Part shown: in pieces, positions 1 to 9,363 of the stretch | Position numbering within the stretch: position 1 is the stretch's first letter | Layout: each line of letters begins with the position of its first letter | Assembly (NCBI RefSeq): GCF_024213555.1 | Contig: NZ_JANAVO010000004.1 | Span: 372,001-436,000 of the forward strand | Direction: 5' to 3' | Length of the DNA stretch: 64,000 nucleotides | Source of the DNA: Allokutzneria sp. A3M-2-11 16 | GTDB lineage: Bacteria > Actinomycetota > Actinomycetes > Mycobacteriales > Pseudonocardiaceae | Made by a program: the position numbers and the translations under genes | Notes under the pieces: model-generated | Database searches by the model: none | Seen by the model: the letters and a program-made list of their open reading frames with translations, nothing else | What the model was told of the DNA's origin: nothing

Positions 1-2092
1 TGCGAGCTACGACGGCACAGGCACGAACTTCGCGTTGTTCTCGAGCGTCGCCACGAAGGTGGAGCTCTGCCTGTTCGACGAGGCGGGCGCGGAGACGCGG
101 GTGCGGTTGCACGAGGTGGACGCCTTCGTGTGGCACGGCTACCTGCCGCACGTGGTGCCGGGGCAGCGGTACGGGTACCGGGTTCACGGGCCGCATGAGC
201 CGGAGTTCGGGCTGCGGTGCAACCCAAACAAGCTGCTGCTGGATCCGTACGCGAAGGCGGTGGACGGGCAGCTGGAGTGGCACGAAGCGCTGTTCGACTA
301 CCGATTCGACGATCCCGATCAAGTCAACGAGCTGGACTCGGCGCCGTATGTGCCGAAAGCGGTGGTGATCAACCCGTTCTTCGACTGGTCGGAGGATCGG
401 GCGCCGCGGACGGCCTACCACAAGTCGGTGATCTACGAGGCGCATGTGCGCGGGCTGACGATCGACCACCCGGACGTCCCGATGGAGCTGCGCGGCACGT
501 ACGCGGGCCTGGCGCACCCGGTGATGATCGACTACCTGACGAAGCTCGGGGTGACGGCGGTCGAGTTGATGCCGGTGCACCAGTTCATCCCGGAGCACTC
601 GCTGGCGGAGCGCGGGCTGACGAACTACTGGGGCTACAACACCTTGGGCTTCTTCGCGCCGCACGACGCGTACGCCTCGCAAACGGTGCAGGGCAGCCAG
701 GTGCAGGAGTTCAAGGCGATGGTGCGCTCGCTGCACCAAGCGGGCATCGAGGTCATCCTGGACGTGGTCTACAACCACACCGCGGAGGGCAACCACCTCG
801 GGCCGACGTTGAGCCTGCGCGGGATCGACAACACCGCCTACTACCGGTTGGTGGAGGACGATCAGCGCTACTACATGGACTACACGGGCACGGGGAACTC
901 GCTGAACGCCCGTGATCCGCACACGTTGCAGCTGATCATGGACTCGTTGCGGTACTGGGTAACGGAAATGCACGTGGACGGGTTCCGCTTCGACCTGGCC
1001 TCGACGTTGGCGCGCGAGTTCTACGACGTGGACCGGCTGAGCGCGTTCTTCGACATCGTGCAGCAGGACCCGATCATCAGCAGGGCCAAGCTGATCGCGG
1101 AGCCGTGGGACGTCGGGCCCGGCGGCTACCAGGTGGGCAACTTCCCTCCACTGTGGACGGAGTGGAACGGGAAGTACCGCGACACGGTGCGCGACTTCTG
1201 GCGCGGGGAGCCGGCGACGCTGGGCGAGTTCGCCTCGCGGATCACGGGTTCGTCGGATCTGTACCAGGACGACGGGCGCAAGCCGTTCGCCTCGATCAAC
1301 TTCGTGACGGCGCACGACGGGTTCACCTTGGCCGACCTGGTGTCGTACAACGAGCGGCACAACGAGGACAACGGCGAGGACAACAACGACGGGCATTCGG
1401 ACAACCGGTCGTGGAACTGCGGGGTGGAGGGGCCGACCGACGACGAGGACGTGAACGCGTTGCGGCGCAGGCAGGTCCGCAACTTCATCGCGACGCTCGC
1501 GGTGTCGCAGGGTGTGCCGATGTTCTCGCACGGCGATGAGATCGGGCGGACGCAGCGCGGGAACAACAACGCCTACTGCCAGAACAACGAGCTGAGCTGG
1601 GTGGACTGGAAGCGGGCCGCCGAAAACGACGATCTGTACGCGTTCACGTCGTCGATGTTGGAGTTGCGGCGCACGCATCCGGTATTCCGGCGGCAGAGGT
1701 TCTTCCGGGGACGGCCGTTGCGGCGCGGGGACGAGTTGCGCGATATCGCCTGGTTCACGCCGTCCGGGCGGGAAATGACTGATGAGGACTGGGAAGCCGG
1801 TTTCGGCAAGTGCGTCATCGTCTTCCTGAACGGCGACGGGCTGACGGATCGGGACGAGCGCGGTGAGCTGGTCACCGATGACTCGTTCCTGTTGTGCTTC
1901 AACGGACATGACGGGGAGATCGAGGTGACCGTGCCTGACGGCAGCCACGGTGAGGAGTGGGCGGTCGTGGTGGACACCGTGACGGGCGAGGTGTTCGCGG
2001 ACGAGCGGTCCTCGCCGAACCACGCGGTGCTGGGCGGGCAGCGGATCACGCTCGCGGACCGGTCCCTCCTCGTGTTGCAGCGCACCCGATGA
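1..2092 (+). CDS. glgX: Glycogen debranching enzyme GlgX, 5' end outside window
   Basis: Isoamylase-type GH13 enzyme that hydrolyses alpha-1,6 branches of glycogen or limit maltodextrins and so supplies linear maltodextrin to TreY. The reading frame is open from base 2 (A-S-Y-D-G-T-G-T-N-F), before any start codon, so the N-terminus lies upstream of the window; probably only a few tens of residues are missing. GH13 motifs are in order: DVVYNHT, DGFRFDLA with the nucleophile Asp, LIAEPWD with the acid/base Glu, and TAHDGFTLADLVSYNERHN, which is typical of GlgX. The TGA stop overlaps the treY ATG (ATGA), so the two are translationally coupled. Product identity is secure; the true start cannot be seen. 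Confidence 0.95.
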   Translation, partial: ASYDGTGTNFALFSSVATKVELCLFDEAGAETRVRLHEVDAFVWHGYLPHVVPGQRYGYRVHGPHEPEFGLRCNPNKLLLDPYAKAVDGQLEWHEALFDYRFDDPDQVNELDSAPYVPKAVVINPFFDWSEDRAPRTAYHKSVIYEAHVRGLTIDHPDVPMELRGTYAGLAHPVMIDYLTKLGVTAVELMPVHQFIPEHSLAERGLTNYWGYNTLGFFAPHDAYASQTVQGSQVQEFKAMVRSLHQAGIEVILDVVYNHTAEGNHLGPTLSLRGIDNTAYYRLVEDDQRYYMDYTGTGNSLNARDPHTLQLIMDSLRYWVTEMHVDGFRFDLASTLAREFYDVDRLSAFFDIVQQDPIISRAKLIAEPWDVGPGGYQVGNFPPLWTEWNGKYRDTVRDFWRGEPATLGEFASRITGSSDLYQDDGRKPFASINFVTAHDGFTLADLVSYNERHNEDNGEDNNDGHSDNRSWNCGVEGPTDDEDVNALRRRQVRNFIATLAVSQGVPMFSHGDEIGRTQRGNNNAYCQNNELSWVDWKRAAENDDLYAFTSSMLELRRTHPVFRRQRFFRGRPLRRGDELRDIAWFTPSGREMTDEDWEAGFGKCVIVFLNGDGLTDRDERGELVTDDSFLLCFNGHDGEIEVTVPDGSHGEEWAVVVDTVTGEVFADERSSPNHAVLGGQRITLADRSLLVLQRTR

Positions 2093-4368
2093 GCGCGGCG
2101 CCCAGTTCGACCTACCGCTTGCAGCTCGGTCCGGGCTGCACGTTCGCGGATGCGTCGGAACTCACGGAGTACCTGGATCTCCTCGGTGCGGGGGCGGTGT
2201 ACGCGTCGCCGGTGTTGCAGGCGGCGCCGGGTTCCACGCACGGCTACGACGTTGCGGACGCGACGCGTGTCTCTGAGACGCTGGGCGGGGAAGAGCAGCG
2301 GCGACAGCTCGCGGAGCGGTTGCGCAAGCTCGGGATGGGCCTGGTCGTCGACGTGGTCCCGAACCACATGGGCGTGGCGAAGCCGGAGGCCAACGCCTGG
2401 TGGTGGGACGTGCTCAAGCACGGCCGGAATTCGGTGTACGCCAAGTACTTCGACATCGACTGGGGTCGTGGACCGATCCTGATCCCTGTGTTGGGCAGTG
2501 ACGACGCGGAGGACGATCTGCGTGTTGAGGACGACCGGCTCGTGTACTACGAGCACGTTTTCCCGCTCGCGCCGGGCACTGGTGAGGGTTCGGCGCGGGA
2601 GGTGCATGCGCGCCAGAACTATCGGTTGGTGTCGTGGCGGCGAGCCTCGGCTGAGCTGACCTACCGGCGGTTCTTCGACATCAACGAGCTGGCCGCGGTG
2701 CGTGTGGAGGACGCTGAGGTCTTCGAGGCAGCACATGCGGAGTTGCTGCGGTGGGTCGCCGCGGGCGAGGTCACGGGCCTGCGTATCGATCACCCGGACG
2801 GGCTGACGGCGCCGGGCGAGTACATGCGGCGACTGCGCGCGGCAGCACCGGATGCGTGGCTTGTGGTGGAGAAAATCCTTGCACCAGAAGAGGAACTGCC
2901 ACCGTCGTGGCCGGTGGACGGAACGACGGGGTACGAGGCGCTGCGCGAGGTGTGCGGGCTGTTCATCGATCCTGCCGGGGAAGCCGCAGTGACCGCGCTC
3001 GCGGCGGAGGCCGGGGTTCCGGTCAGCGTCCACGAGGTCGAGCACGGCTGCAAGCGCACTGCCGCGAACGTGATGCTGCTGGCCGAAGTCAGGCGGATCG
3101 CACGACTGCTGCACGTCGACAACGCGGAAGCGGCCGTCGCGGAGTTGCTGGCCGCCTTCCCGGTGTACCGCAGTTACTTGCCGGAGGGCGACGGGCACCT
3201 TCAGGTGGCCGTGGACGCCGCGTGCCGGGCACGGCCGGAGCTGGCCGCGGCGATCACCTCGATCGGCGAGCGGATGCGTGCGGAGCCGGAAAGCGAGCTG
3301 ACACAACGGGTTCAGCAGACCTCGGCGATGGTGATGGCCAAGGGCGTCGAGGACACCGCGGGCTACCGGCTGACGCGTTTCGCCGCGCTGAACGAGGTCG
3401 GCGGCGCGTTCGACCGGTTCGGCGTCGGGGTGGAGGAATTCCACGCGAAGTGGTCGGCACGGCAAGCGGGTTGGCCGCGCACGATGACAGCACTGTCCAC
3501 TCATGACACCAAGCGCTCGGAGGATGTTCGCGCGCGGCTCGCGGTGCTCAGCGAGATTCCCGAGGAGTTCGCTGCGGCAGTGCGGCGGTGGACGGCAGAG
3601 CGAGCGCTGCCCGAGCCGACGCTGAACCTGTTGGCGTGGCAGACGCTCATCGGCGCGTGGCCGATCGACGTGGATCGGCTCGGCGGCTACTTGGCCAAGG
3701 CTGCAAAGGAAGCCAAGCTGCGCACCACGTGGATCGATCCGGACGAGGCGTTCGACGAGCAGGTGCAGCAGTGGGTTCGCGATGTGCTGGCGGACACGGA
3801 GCTCGTGGCGGACCTGGAAAGGCTGCTGGAGCTCGTTCGCGTGCCCGGGTGGTCGAACTCCTTGGGGCAGAAGCTTTTCCAGCTCGCCGGGCCGGGCGTT
3901 CCCGATGTGTACCAGGGAACGGAGCTGTGGGACTACTCGCTGGTCGACCCGGACAACCGGCGGCCGGTGGACTTCGAAGCGCGCCGGATGTTGTTGCGGC
4001 GCTTGGACACGGGCTGGTTGCCGGATCTGGACGAGCTGGGGTCGGCGAAACTCCTCGTCACCGCGCGGACGTTGCGGTTGCGGCGGGATCGGCCGGAGCT
4101 GTTCAGCGGCTATCGGGCGTTGCGGGCTGAGGGTGTCGCGGAGCGGCATGCGGTGGCTTTCGCACGCAGCAACGACTTGGTGGCCGTGGCGACCCGACTG
4201 CCGGTGGGGTTGGCCGCCGCCGGGGGCTGGGGCGACACGAGGCTGCCGTTGTTCGACGGCACGTGGACCGATGTGATCACCGGGCGCGCCGTGGACTCGC
4301 GTGCTCCCCTGCTGGCGGATCTGCTCAGCCCTTACCCTGTGGCATTGCTTGTGAGGAAACATGATTGA
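2089..4368 (+). CDS. treY: Malto-oligosyltrehalose synthase TreY
   Basis: 759-aa GH13_26 enzyme. It isomerises the reducing-end alpha-1,4 bond of a maltodextrin to alpha,alpha-1,1, giving maltooligosyltrehalose in the cytosol. The N-terminus (SSTYRLQLGPGCTFADASEL) is typical of TreY. Catalytic motifs are visible: VVDVVPNHMG, GLRIDHPDGL (nucleophile about D234), VEKIL (acid/base about E261) and STHDTKRSED (about D473). The ATG at 2089 is chosen because it overlaps the glgX stop and gives the family N-terminus; the frame is open further upstream, but there it overlaps glgX. The end overlaps treZ by 8 nt, so glgX-treY-treZ is one operon. Confidence 0.95.
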   Translation: MSAAPSSTYRLQLGPGCTFADASELTEYLDLLGAGAVYASPVLQAAPGSTHGYDVADATRVSETLGGEEQRRQLAERLRKLGMGLVVDVVPNHMGVAKPEANAWWWDVLKHGRNSVYAKYFDIDWGRGPILIPVLGSDDAEDDLRVEDDRLVYYEHVFPLAPGTGEGSAREVHARQNYRLVSWRRASAELTYRRFFDINELAAVRVEDAEVFEAAHAELLRWVAAGEVTGLRIDHPDGLTAPGEYMRRLRAAAPDAWLVVEKILAPEEELPPSWPVDGTTGYEALREVCGLFIDPAGEAAVTALAAEAGVPVSVHEVEHGCKRTAANVMLLAEVRRIARLLHVDNAEAAVAELLAAFPVYRSYLPEGDGHLQVAVDAACRARPELAAAITSIGERMRAEPESELTQRVQQTSAMVMAKGVEDTAGYRLTRFAALNEVGGAFDRFGVGVEEFHAKWSARQAGWPRTMTALSTHDTKRSEDVRARLAVLSEIPEEFAAAVRRWTAERALPEPTLNLLAWQTLIGAWPIDVDRLGGYLAKAAKEAKLRTTWIDPDEAFDEQVQQWVRDVLADTELVADLERLLELVRVPGWSNSLGQKLFQLAGPGVPDVYQGTELWDYSLVDPDNRRPVDFEARRMLLRRLDTGWLPDLDELGSAKLLVTARTLRLRRDRPELFSGYRALRAEGVAERHAVAFARSNDLVAVATRLPVGLAAAGGWGDTRLPLFDGTWTDVITGRAVDSRAPLLADLLSPYPVALLVRKHD

Positions 4369-6076
4369 GGTCTGGGCCCCGGAGCGCGAACGCGTGCGTG
4401 CGGTGGTGGGTGAGGCGACGGTCGAGCTGCGGCGTGGGGACAACGGGTGGTGGCGCGGGGACGCGCCTGACACAGGTGACTACGCGTTCCTGCTGGACGA
4501 CGACACCACCGAGCAGCCGGACCCGCGATCGCCGTGGCAGCCCAACGGGGTCTTCGGCCGATCACGGCGGTACGACCACGATGCTTTCGTGTGGACCGAC
4601 CAGGACTGGACCGGGCGGGCGTTGCCAGGCGCGGTGATCTACGAGCTGCACATCGGCACGTTCACCGCCGAGGGCACCTTCGACGCGGCGATCGAGCGCC
4701 TGGATCACTTGGTGGACCTGGGAATCGACCTCGTCGAGGTGCTGCCGGTCAACGCCTTCGACGGACCGCACGGGTGGGGCTACGACGGCGTGCTCTGGTA
4801 CGCGGTGCACGAGCCTTACGGCGGGCCGGACGGGTTCAAGCGCTTCGTCGACGCGTGCCACCGACGCGGGCTGGGCGTGCTGCTTGACGTGGTGCACAAC
4901 CATTTGGGGCCGTCCGGGGCGAATCTGGAGCGCTTCGGGCCGTACTTCGCCGGGCAGAACATCTGGGGCGCCTCACTGAACCTGGACGGGCCGGGCTCGG
5001 ACGAGGTGCGGCGCTATGTGCTGGACAACGCGCTGGGCTGGCTGAGGGACTTCCACCTCGACGGGCTGCGGCTCGACGCGGTGCACGCGCTGGTCGATCG
5101 GAGCGCGACGCACCTGCTGGAGCAGCTGGCCGAGGAGACCGAGGTGCTGTCGGCGCACGTCGGCAGGCCGTTGTCGCTGATCGCGGAGTCCGACCTGAAC
5201 GACGCCAAGCTGGTGACCTCGCGCGAGGCGGGCGGCTTCGGGCTGGGCGCGCAGTGGAGCGACGACCTGCACCACTGCCTGCACACGGCGCTGACCGGCG
5301 AGCGGCAGGGCTACTACGCGGACTTCGGGTCGCTGGAGTCGCTGGCGAACACGCTGCGCGGGGTGTTCTTCCACGCGGGCACCTGGTCGTCGTTCCGCGG
5401 CCGCGCGCACGGAAGGCCGGTGGACACGCGGCGCCAACCGGGGCACCGGTTCCTGGCGTACACGCAGAACCACGACCAGATCGGCAACCGGGCGACCGGT
5501 GACCGGCTGGCGGCGACCCTGTCCCCCGGGCTGCTGGGGTGCGCGGCCGCGATCGTGCTCGGCTCGCCGTACACGCCGATGTTGTTCATGGGCGAGGAGT
5601 GGGGCGCGAGCACGCCGTGGCAGTTCTTCGCCTCCTTCCCCGACCCGGGGCTGGCCGAGGCGGTGCGCACCGGGCGGCGGCGGGAGTTCGGCGAGCACGG
5701 CTGGGGCGAGGCCGATGTCCCCGATCCGATGGACACCGCGACATTCGAACGTTCGAAGTTGCGGTGGGAGGAAGCCCGTGAAGGACATCACCGCGAGCTC
5801 CTGGAGACCTACCGGGCCCTGCTGCGGCTGCGGCGGGAGCACTCGGAGCTGACCGACCCGCGACTGCACCTGCTGCGCGTCGATCACGACGAGGACGCCC
5901 GGTGGTTGGTGCTGCACAGGGGTTCTCTGCGCGTGGTGTGCAATCTCGGCGCGGAAGCCGTGGACATTCCGCTGCCCGAGGCGCGCCGGACGTTGCTCCA
6001 TAACGGTGAAGCGGTCCTCAAGGGGGAAACACTTCGCCTCTCTCCGGAAACTTTCGCGATCGTGGCGTGTGATTGA
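4361..6076 (+). CDS. treZ: Malto-oligosyltrehalose trehalohydrolase TreZ
   Basis: 571-aa GH13_10 enzyme that cleaves the terminal trehalose unit from the TreY product and completes the TreYZ route. It starts with the family N-terminal carbohydrate-binding segment (IEVWAPERERVRAVV). The GH13 barrel shows VVHNHLGP, DGLRLDAVHAL (nucleophile about D239), LIAESDLND (acid/base about E276) and QNHDQIGNR. The ATG lies 8 nt inside treY, supporting coupling. A hairpin directly after the stop suggests the operon ends here. Together with glgX and treY this is a complete glycogen-to-trehalose module, usually tied to osmotic or desiccation stress; that role is an inference from the family. Confidence 0.95.
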   Translation: MIEVWAPERERVRAVVGEATVELRRGDNGWWRGDAPDTGDYAFLLDDDTTEQPDPRSPWQPNGVFGRSRRYDHDAFVWTDQDWTGRALPGAVIYELHIGTFTAEGTFDAAIERLDHLVDLGIDLVEVLPVNAFDGPHGWGYDGVLWYAVHEPYGGPDGFKRFVDACHRRGLGVLLDVVHNHLGPSGANLERFGPYFAGQNIWGASLNLDGPGSDEVRRYVLDNALGWLRDFHLDGLRLDAVHALVDRSATHLLEQLAEETEVLSAHVGRPLSLIAESDLNDAKLVTSREAGGFGLGAQWSDDLHHCLHTALTGERQGYYADFGSLESLANTLRGVFFHAGTWSSFRGRAHGRPVDTRRQPGHRFLAYTQNHDQIGNRATGDRLAATLSPGLLGCAAAIVLGSPYTPMLFMGEEWGASTPWQFFASFPDPGLAEAVRTGRRREFGEHGWGEADVPDPMDTATFERSKLRWEEAREGHHRELLETYRALLRLRREHSELTDPRLHLLRVDHDEDARWLVLHRGSLRVVCNLGAEAVDIPLPEARRTLLHNGEAVLKGETLRLSPETFAIVACD

Positions 6077-6092
6077 CGGGTGAAACACCCGT
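6076..6092 (+). terminator. Hairpin after treZ
   Basis: Inverted repeat ACGGGTG-AAA-CACCCGT followed by TT, starting in the treZ stop codon. The 7-bp stem with a 3-nt loop is a plausible end of the glgX-treY-treZ transcript, although the T tract is very short. Confidence 0.5.
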
Positions 6093-6251
6093 TTAGCGAC
6101 GGATCGTGCACTTGCGCAGGTAGCGGGCCCGGCCGAGAAGAAGTCAAATGGTCCGGTAGTTTCGCGCCGCGCGCAGATCAGGCATGATTCGTTGCCGATA
6201 CGTGATGTGCGGATCGCGGTCGGTGACGCCGGGAACGGATGAGAGGTCTCA

Positions 6252-8360
6252 ATGAACTCACGGGGCCCGAAACCACTTCCCCGCAAGGCGTGGCTGGTCT
6301 ACCTGCTGATCGGTCTGGCCGCGGTCGGCGGCTACTACCTGATCCCGGCGGAGGGCGGCGGCGTCTGGGGCCGCCTGATCACCTACTGCCTGCTGACCTC
6401 GTCGGCGGCGGTCGCGGTGTTCGTCGGGCTGTTCCGGTACCGGCCGCGGGTGTGGGTGCCGTGGCTGCTGCTCGGGCTGAGCCAGGTCATCTACGCCAGC
6501 GCGGACGCGACCTTCTACATCTCGCATTACATCTTCGGCAAGACCGGCTTCCCCGGGTACGCCGACCCGATCTACATCAGCCACTACCCGCTGGTCATCG
6601 CCGGTCTGCTGCTGCTGATCCGCAGGCGCAGCCCCGGTGGCGACCTGCCCGGCCTGCTGGACGCGGCCGTGCTCGCGGTCGTCGCGGCGATGCTGACCTG
6701 GCTGTACCTGATCGGCCCGCCGACGGTGTCGAACTCGCCCGCGCTGGTCCGGGCGTTCCTGATGACCTTCCCGCTGATGGACCTGGTCATGCTGGCCGTG
6801 GGCCTGCGGCTGCTGCTCGGCCCGGGTCAGCGCCCCGCGGCGTTCTCGCTGCTGTGCGCCAACCTGTTCGGGATCTTCGCGGCGGACACGATCTACAGCC
6901 TGATGCGGCTGGGCGAGAACTACTGGGTGGGCAACTTCATCGACGCGATCTGGCTGGCGGGCAACCTCGCGCTCGGGGCGGCGGCGCTGCACCCGACGAT
7001 GACCCAGCTCGCCGACCGCGCGCCGAACGTGGACAAGCACCTCGGCGCGTCCCGGATCGCGGTGCTGATCGGCGCGGCCCTGGTGGCGCCGGTGACGCTG
7101 CTGGTGCAGAACGCCAACGGCTCGCTGCACGACATCCCGGTGATCGCGATCGCCTGCGCGCTGCTGTTCCTGCTGGTCATCGCGCGGTTGGCGGACCTGG
7201 TCTCGGACCAGCGGCGGCTGGCCATCACCGATCCGCTGACCAAGCTGCACACCCGGCGCTTCTTCGAGGCGCAGCTGCCGCTGGAGGTGGGTCGCGCGCA
7301 GCGCGGCGAGGCCGCGTTCGCCGTGCTGATCATCGACGTCGACCACTTCAAGTCGATCAACGACCACTACGGGCACCCCGCTGGCGACCAGGCGCTGATC
7401 GAGATCTCCACGCGGTTGCGCAAGGCCACCAGGGCCGGGGACGTGCTGGCCCGCTACGGCGGCGAGGAGTTCGCGCTGCTGGCCCGCGACACCGAGCTGG
7501 AGGAGCTGCCCAAGATCGCCGAGCGGCTGCGGCACCAGGTGGCCAGCAGCCCGATCGCGGTGTCGGAGGAGACCTGGCTGGCGGTCACCGTGTCGGTGGG
7601 CATCGCCGCGTACCCGCTGCACGGGACCCGGCCGGACGAGCTGATCGCGATCGCCGACCGGGCGCTGTACTCGGCCAAAGCCAGGGGCCGCGACCGGGTG
7701 GTGATCGGCACCGCGCCCGAGCTGGGCCCGGGGCTCGGCGAGCACACCGGCATGATCGACTACCTCGGGCACCTGGCCGACGAGGTGGACGCGATGCTGT
7801 CGACCTACGAGCACAGCCGGGCGATCGCGCGGTGGGCGCGGCTGCTCTCCGCCGAGCTCGGGCACGACGAGGCCGGGGTGCGCTGCGCCGAGCTGGCCGG
7901 GCGCCTGCACGACGTCGGCAAGATCGTGATCCCGCCGGAGGTGCTGGCCAAGCCCGCGCGGCTGTCGGCGCAGGAGTGGGAGCTGATGCGGCAGCACCCG
8001 GACAGCGGCTACCGGATGGTGTCTGCGGTCCCGGGCTGCGAGGCGGTCGCGGAGATCGTCCGCCAGCACCACGAGCGGCCGGACGGCACCGGCTACCCGC
8101 GGCGGCTGCGCGATTCGGAGATCAAGATCGAGGCGAAGATCATCGCGGTCTGCGACGCGTGGGCGGCGATGCTGTCGGACCGCCCGTACCAGACGGCGCT
8201 GACCGAGGACCAGGCTCGGCAGGAGCTGCTGAACGGGCGCGGCACCCAGTTCGACCCCGCGGTGGTGGCGCTGTTCCTGGAACTCCAGGAGAAGGGAACC
8301 GTCGGTGACCTGCGGCGGCTCCGCTCGCACTCCGCGACGCGCCGCCAGACCAACGCCTAG
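6252..8360 (+). CDS. Membrane-bound GGDEF/HD-GYP cyclic-di-GMP protein
   Basis: 702 aa. The N-terminal ~310 residues form about eight hydrophobic helices, probably a membrane sensor. A GGDEF domain follows with DPLTKLHTRRFFE and a GGEEF active-site loop at residues 403-407, which predicts diguanylate cyclase activity. A C-terminal HD-GYP phosphodiesterase domain follows, with HDVGKI (H553-D554), HHERPDGTGYP (H606 to P616) and an AKIIAVCDAWAAML segment. Both synthesis and degradation signatures look intact, so the protein could switch direction with the signal. The ATG is preceded by GAGAGGT. It is a single-gene unit ending in a palindromic repeat element. Confidence 0.9.
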   Translation: MNSRGPKPLPRKAWLVYLLIGLAAVGGYYLIPAEGGGVWGRLITYCLLTSSAAVAVFVGLFRYRPRVWVPWLLLGLSQVIYASADATFYISHYIFGKTGFPGYADPIYISHYPLVIAGLLLLIRRRSPGGDLPGLLDAAVLAVVAAMLTWLYLIGPPTVSNSPALVRAFLMTFPLMDLVMLAVGLRLLLGPGQRPAAFSLLCANLFGIFAADTIYSLMRLGENYWVGNFIDAIWLAGNLALGAAALHPTMTQLADRAPNVDKHLGASRIAVLIGAALVAPVTLLVQNANGSLHDIPVIAIACALLFLLVIARLADLVSDQRRLAITDPLTKLHTRRFFEAQLPLEVGRAQRGEAAFAVLIIDVDHFKSINDHYGHPAGDQALIEISTRLRKATRAGDVLARYGGEEFALLARDTELEELPKIAERLRHQVASSPIAVSEETWLAVTVSVGIAAYPLHGTRPDELIAIADRALYSAKARGRDRVVIGTAPELGPGLGEHTGMIDYLGHLADEVDAMLSTYEHSRAIARWARLLSAELGHDEAGVRCAELAGRLHDVGKIVIPPEVLAKPARLSAQEWELMRQHPDSGYRMVSAVPGCEAVAEIVRQHHERPDGTGYPRRLRDSEIKIEAKIIAVCDAWAAMLSDRPYQTALTEDQARQELLNGRGTQFDPAVVALFLELQEKGTVGDLRRLRSHSATRRQTNA

Positions 8361-8368
8361 CTCGGCCG

Positions 8369-8507
8369 GGTTGGGGCGTCTTCAAGTACCCCGGACCCCC
8401 GCTCCAGCGACCGCTAACCGCACCTAACCCCCGAGGTCCGGTAGGGGGTTAGGTGCGGTTAGCGGTGATTTTTGGTGGGGTTCGTTGTACTTGAAGACGT
8501 CCCAACC
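8369..8507. repeat. Palindromic element family 1, copy A
   Basis: Imperfect inverted repeat of 139 bp filling the gap between two convergent genes. Outer arms of 21 bp contain GGGCGTCTTCAAGTAC and its complement and match at 20 of 21 positions. An inner perfect 23-bp stem lies at 8410-8432 and 8444-8466, with a 12-nt loop. It could act as a bidirectional terminator. Four more copies lie in the window (36937, 44535, 54588, 58126), so it is a dispersed element and not a one-off hairpin. Confidence 0.9.
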
Positions 8508-8515
8508 ACTGGGCG

Positions 8516-9175
8516 TCAGGTTTCGAGGTCGGCGAGGGTGTTCCAGAACTGGTGCTCGTAGTGCTGGAGCAGGCGGATCTGGTCCTCGACGGCTTCGCCG
8601 GTCCAGCCCGCCGCGAGGCCCGCGTCGACGGCGGCGGTGGCCAGCTGGGCGCCCGAAGGATCGGGGTCGGCGAAGAGGTCGAAGAAGCCGCAGCCCTCGT
8701 CGTCGAAGCCGTAGTGCTCGCGCAGCCCCCGCGACGCCGAAGCGCAGTAGCCGCCCCAGCCGCCGAACCCGGCGACGAGCGTGACCAGCACGTCCAGCGG
8801 GTCACCGTTGAGCGCGAGCGAGGCGACGTAGGACGGGTAGGACTGGCAGCCGGGCTGCGTCCGGTAGGCGCGCACCGCGTCGGCGTCCATGCCGCAGTGC
8901 CTTGCGAGCACGGCGACCCGCTCCAGTGCGACGGCCTCACCGGCCGCGAGCCCGGAGAAGAACTGCCGGGCGTTGGGCTCGTCGGCGCGCGCGGCCAGGG
9001 TGAGGAACGCGCGCCAGTCGCTGGTGATCACGCGGTGCTGCTCGGCGGCGAGCTTGCCGATCACCGACAACGGCGCCTGCCCGCTCGCGATCAGCCGGAT
9101 CAGACGGTTCTCCCCGCCGCCCTCGTCGAACTGCCGTTGGGCCGCGGCCAGCCGCTCGTCTGCCGATCCGGTCAT
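8516..9175 (-). CDS. TenA/PqqC-like (haem-oxygenase fold) protein
   Basis: 219-aa all-helical protein resembling the TenA/THI-4/PqqC superfamily (EQHRVITSDWRAFLTLAARA, AAGEAVALERV, and a C-terminal EDQIRLLQHYEHQFWNTL segment). Typical TenA is a thiaminase II of thiamin salvage, but I cannot confirm the catalytic Cys and no thi gene is nearby, so the substrate is unknown. The start at 9175 (MTGSADERL) is preferred over the upstream in-frame codon because GGGAGAAGG precedes it. It is divergent from the PLP decarboxylase with a 188-bp gap in which I see no clear motif. Confidence 0.6.
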   Translation of the reverse strand: MTGSADERLAAAQRQFDEGGGENRLIRLIASGQAPLSVIGKLAAEQHRVITSDWRAFLTLAARADEPNARQFFSGLAAGEAVALERVAVLARHCGMDADAVRAYRTQPGCQSYPSYVASLALNGDPLDVLVTLVAGFGGWGGYCASASRGLREHYGFDDEGCGFFDLFADPDPSGAQLATAAVDAGLAAGWTGEAVEDQIRLLQHYEHQFWNTLADLET

Positions 9176-9363
9176 CGCCTGCCTTCTCCCTGAATCGTCG
9201 CCGGGCGGGAAATCCATTGGGGGCAGCGTATGTCAGCGCGCGCACTCCCTCCTGTCGAAGGTCGGCCTTATCGAAGGATTCACGGGCCAGCGCGACGGAA
9301 TTGGCCGTTGACCGCGCGGCACCGCACGGCGAAGGCTGGGAGTGCCACTGAAAGGGGTAATCC

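Noticed and set aside
1573-4473. 966-codon minus-strand open frame opposite treY
   Set aside because: Antisense shadow of a GC-rich gene: biased Arg/Pro/His composition, no domains, while the plus strand encodes clear TreY and GlgX motifs.
6258-8330. 690-codon minus-strand open frame opposite the GGDEF/HD-GYP gene
   Set aside because: Composition is dominated by Gln, Arg, His and Val with no motif; the plus strand has unambiguous GGDEF and HD-GYP domains.
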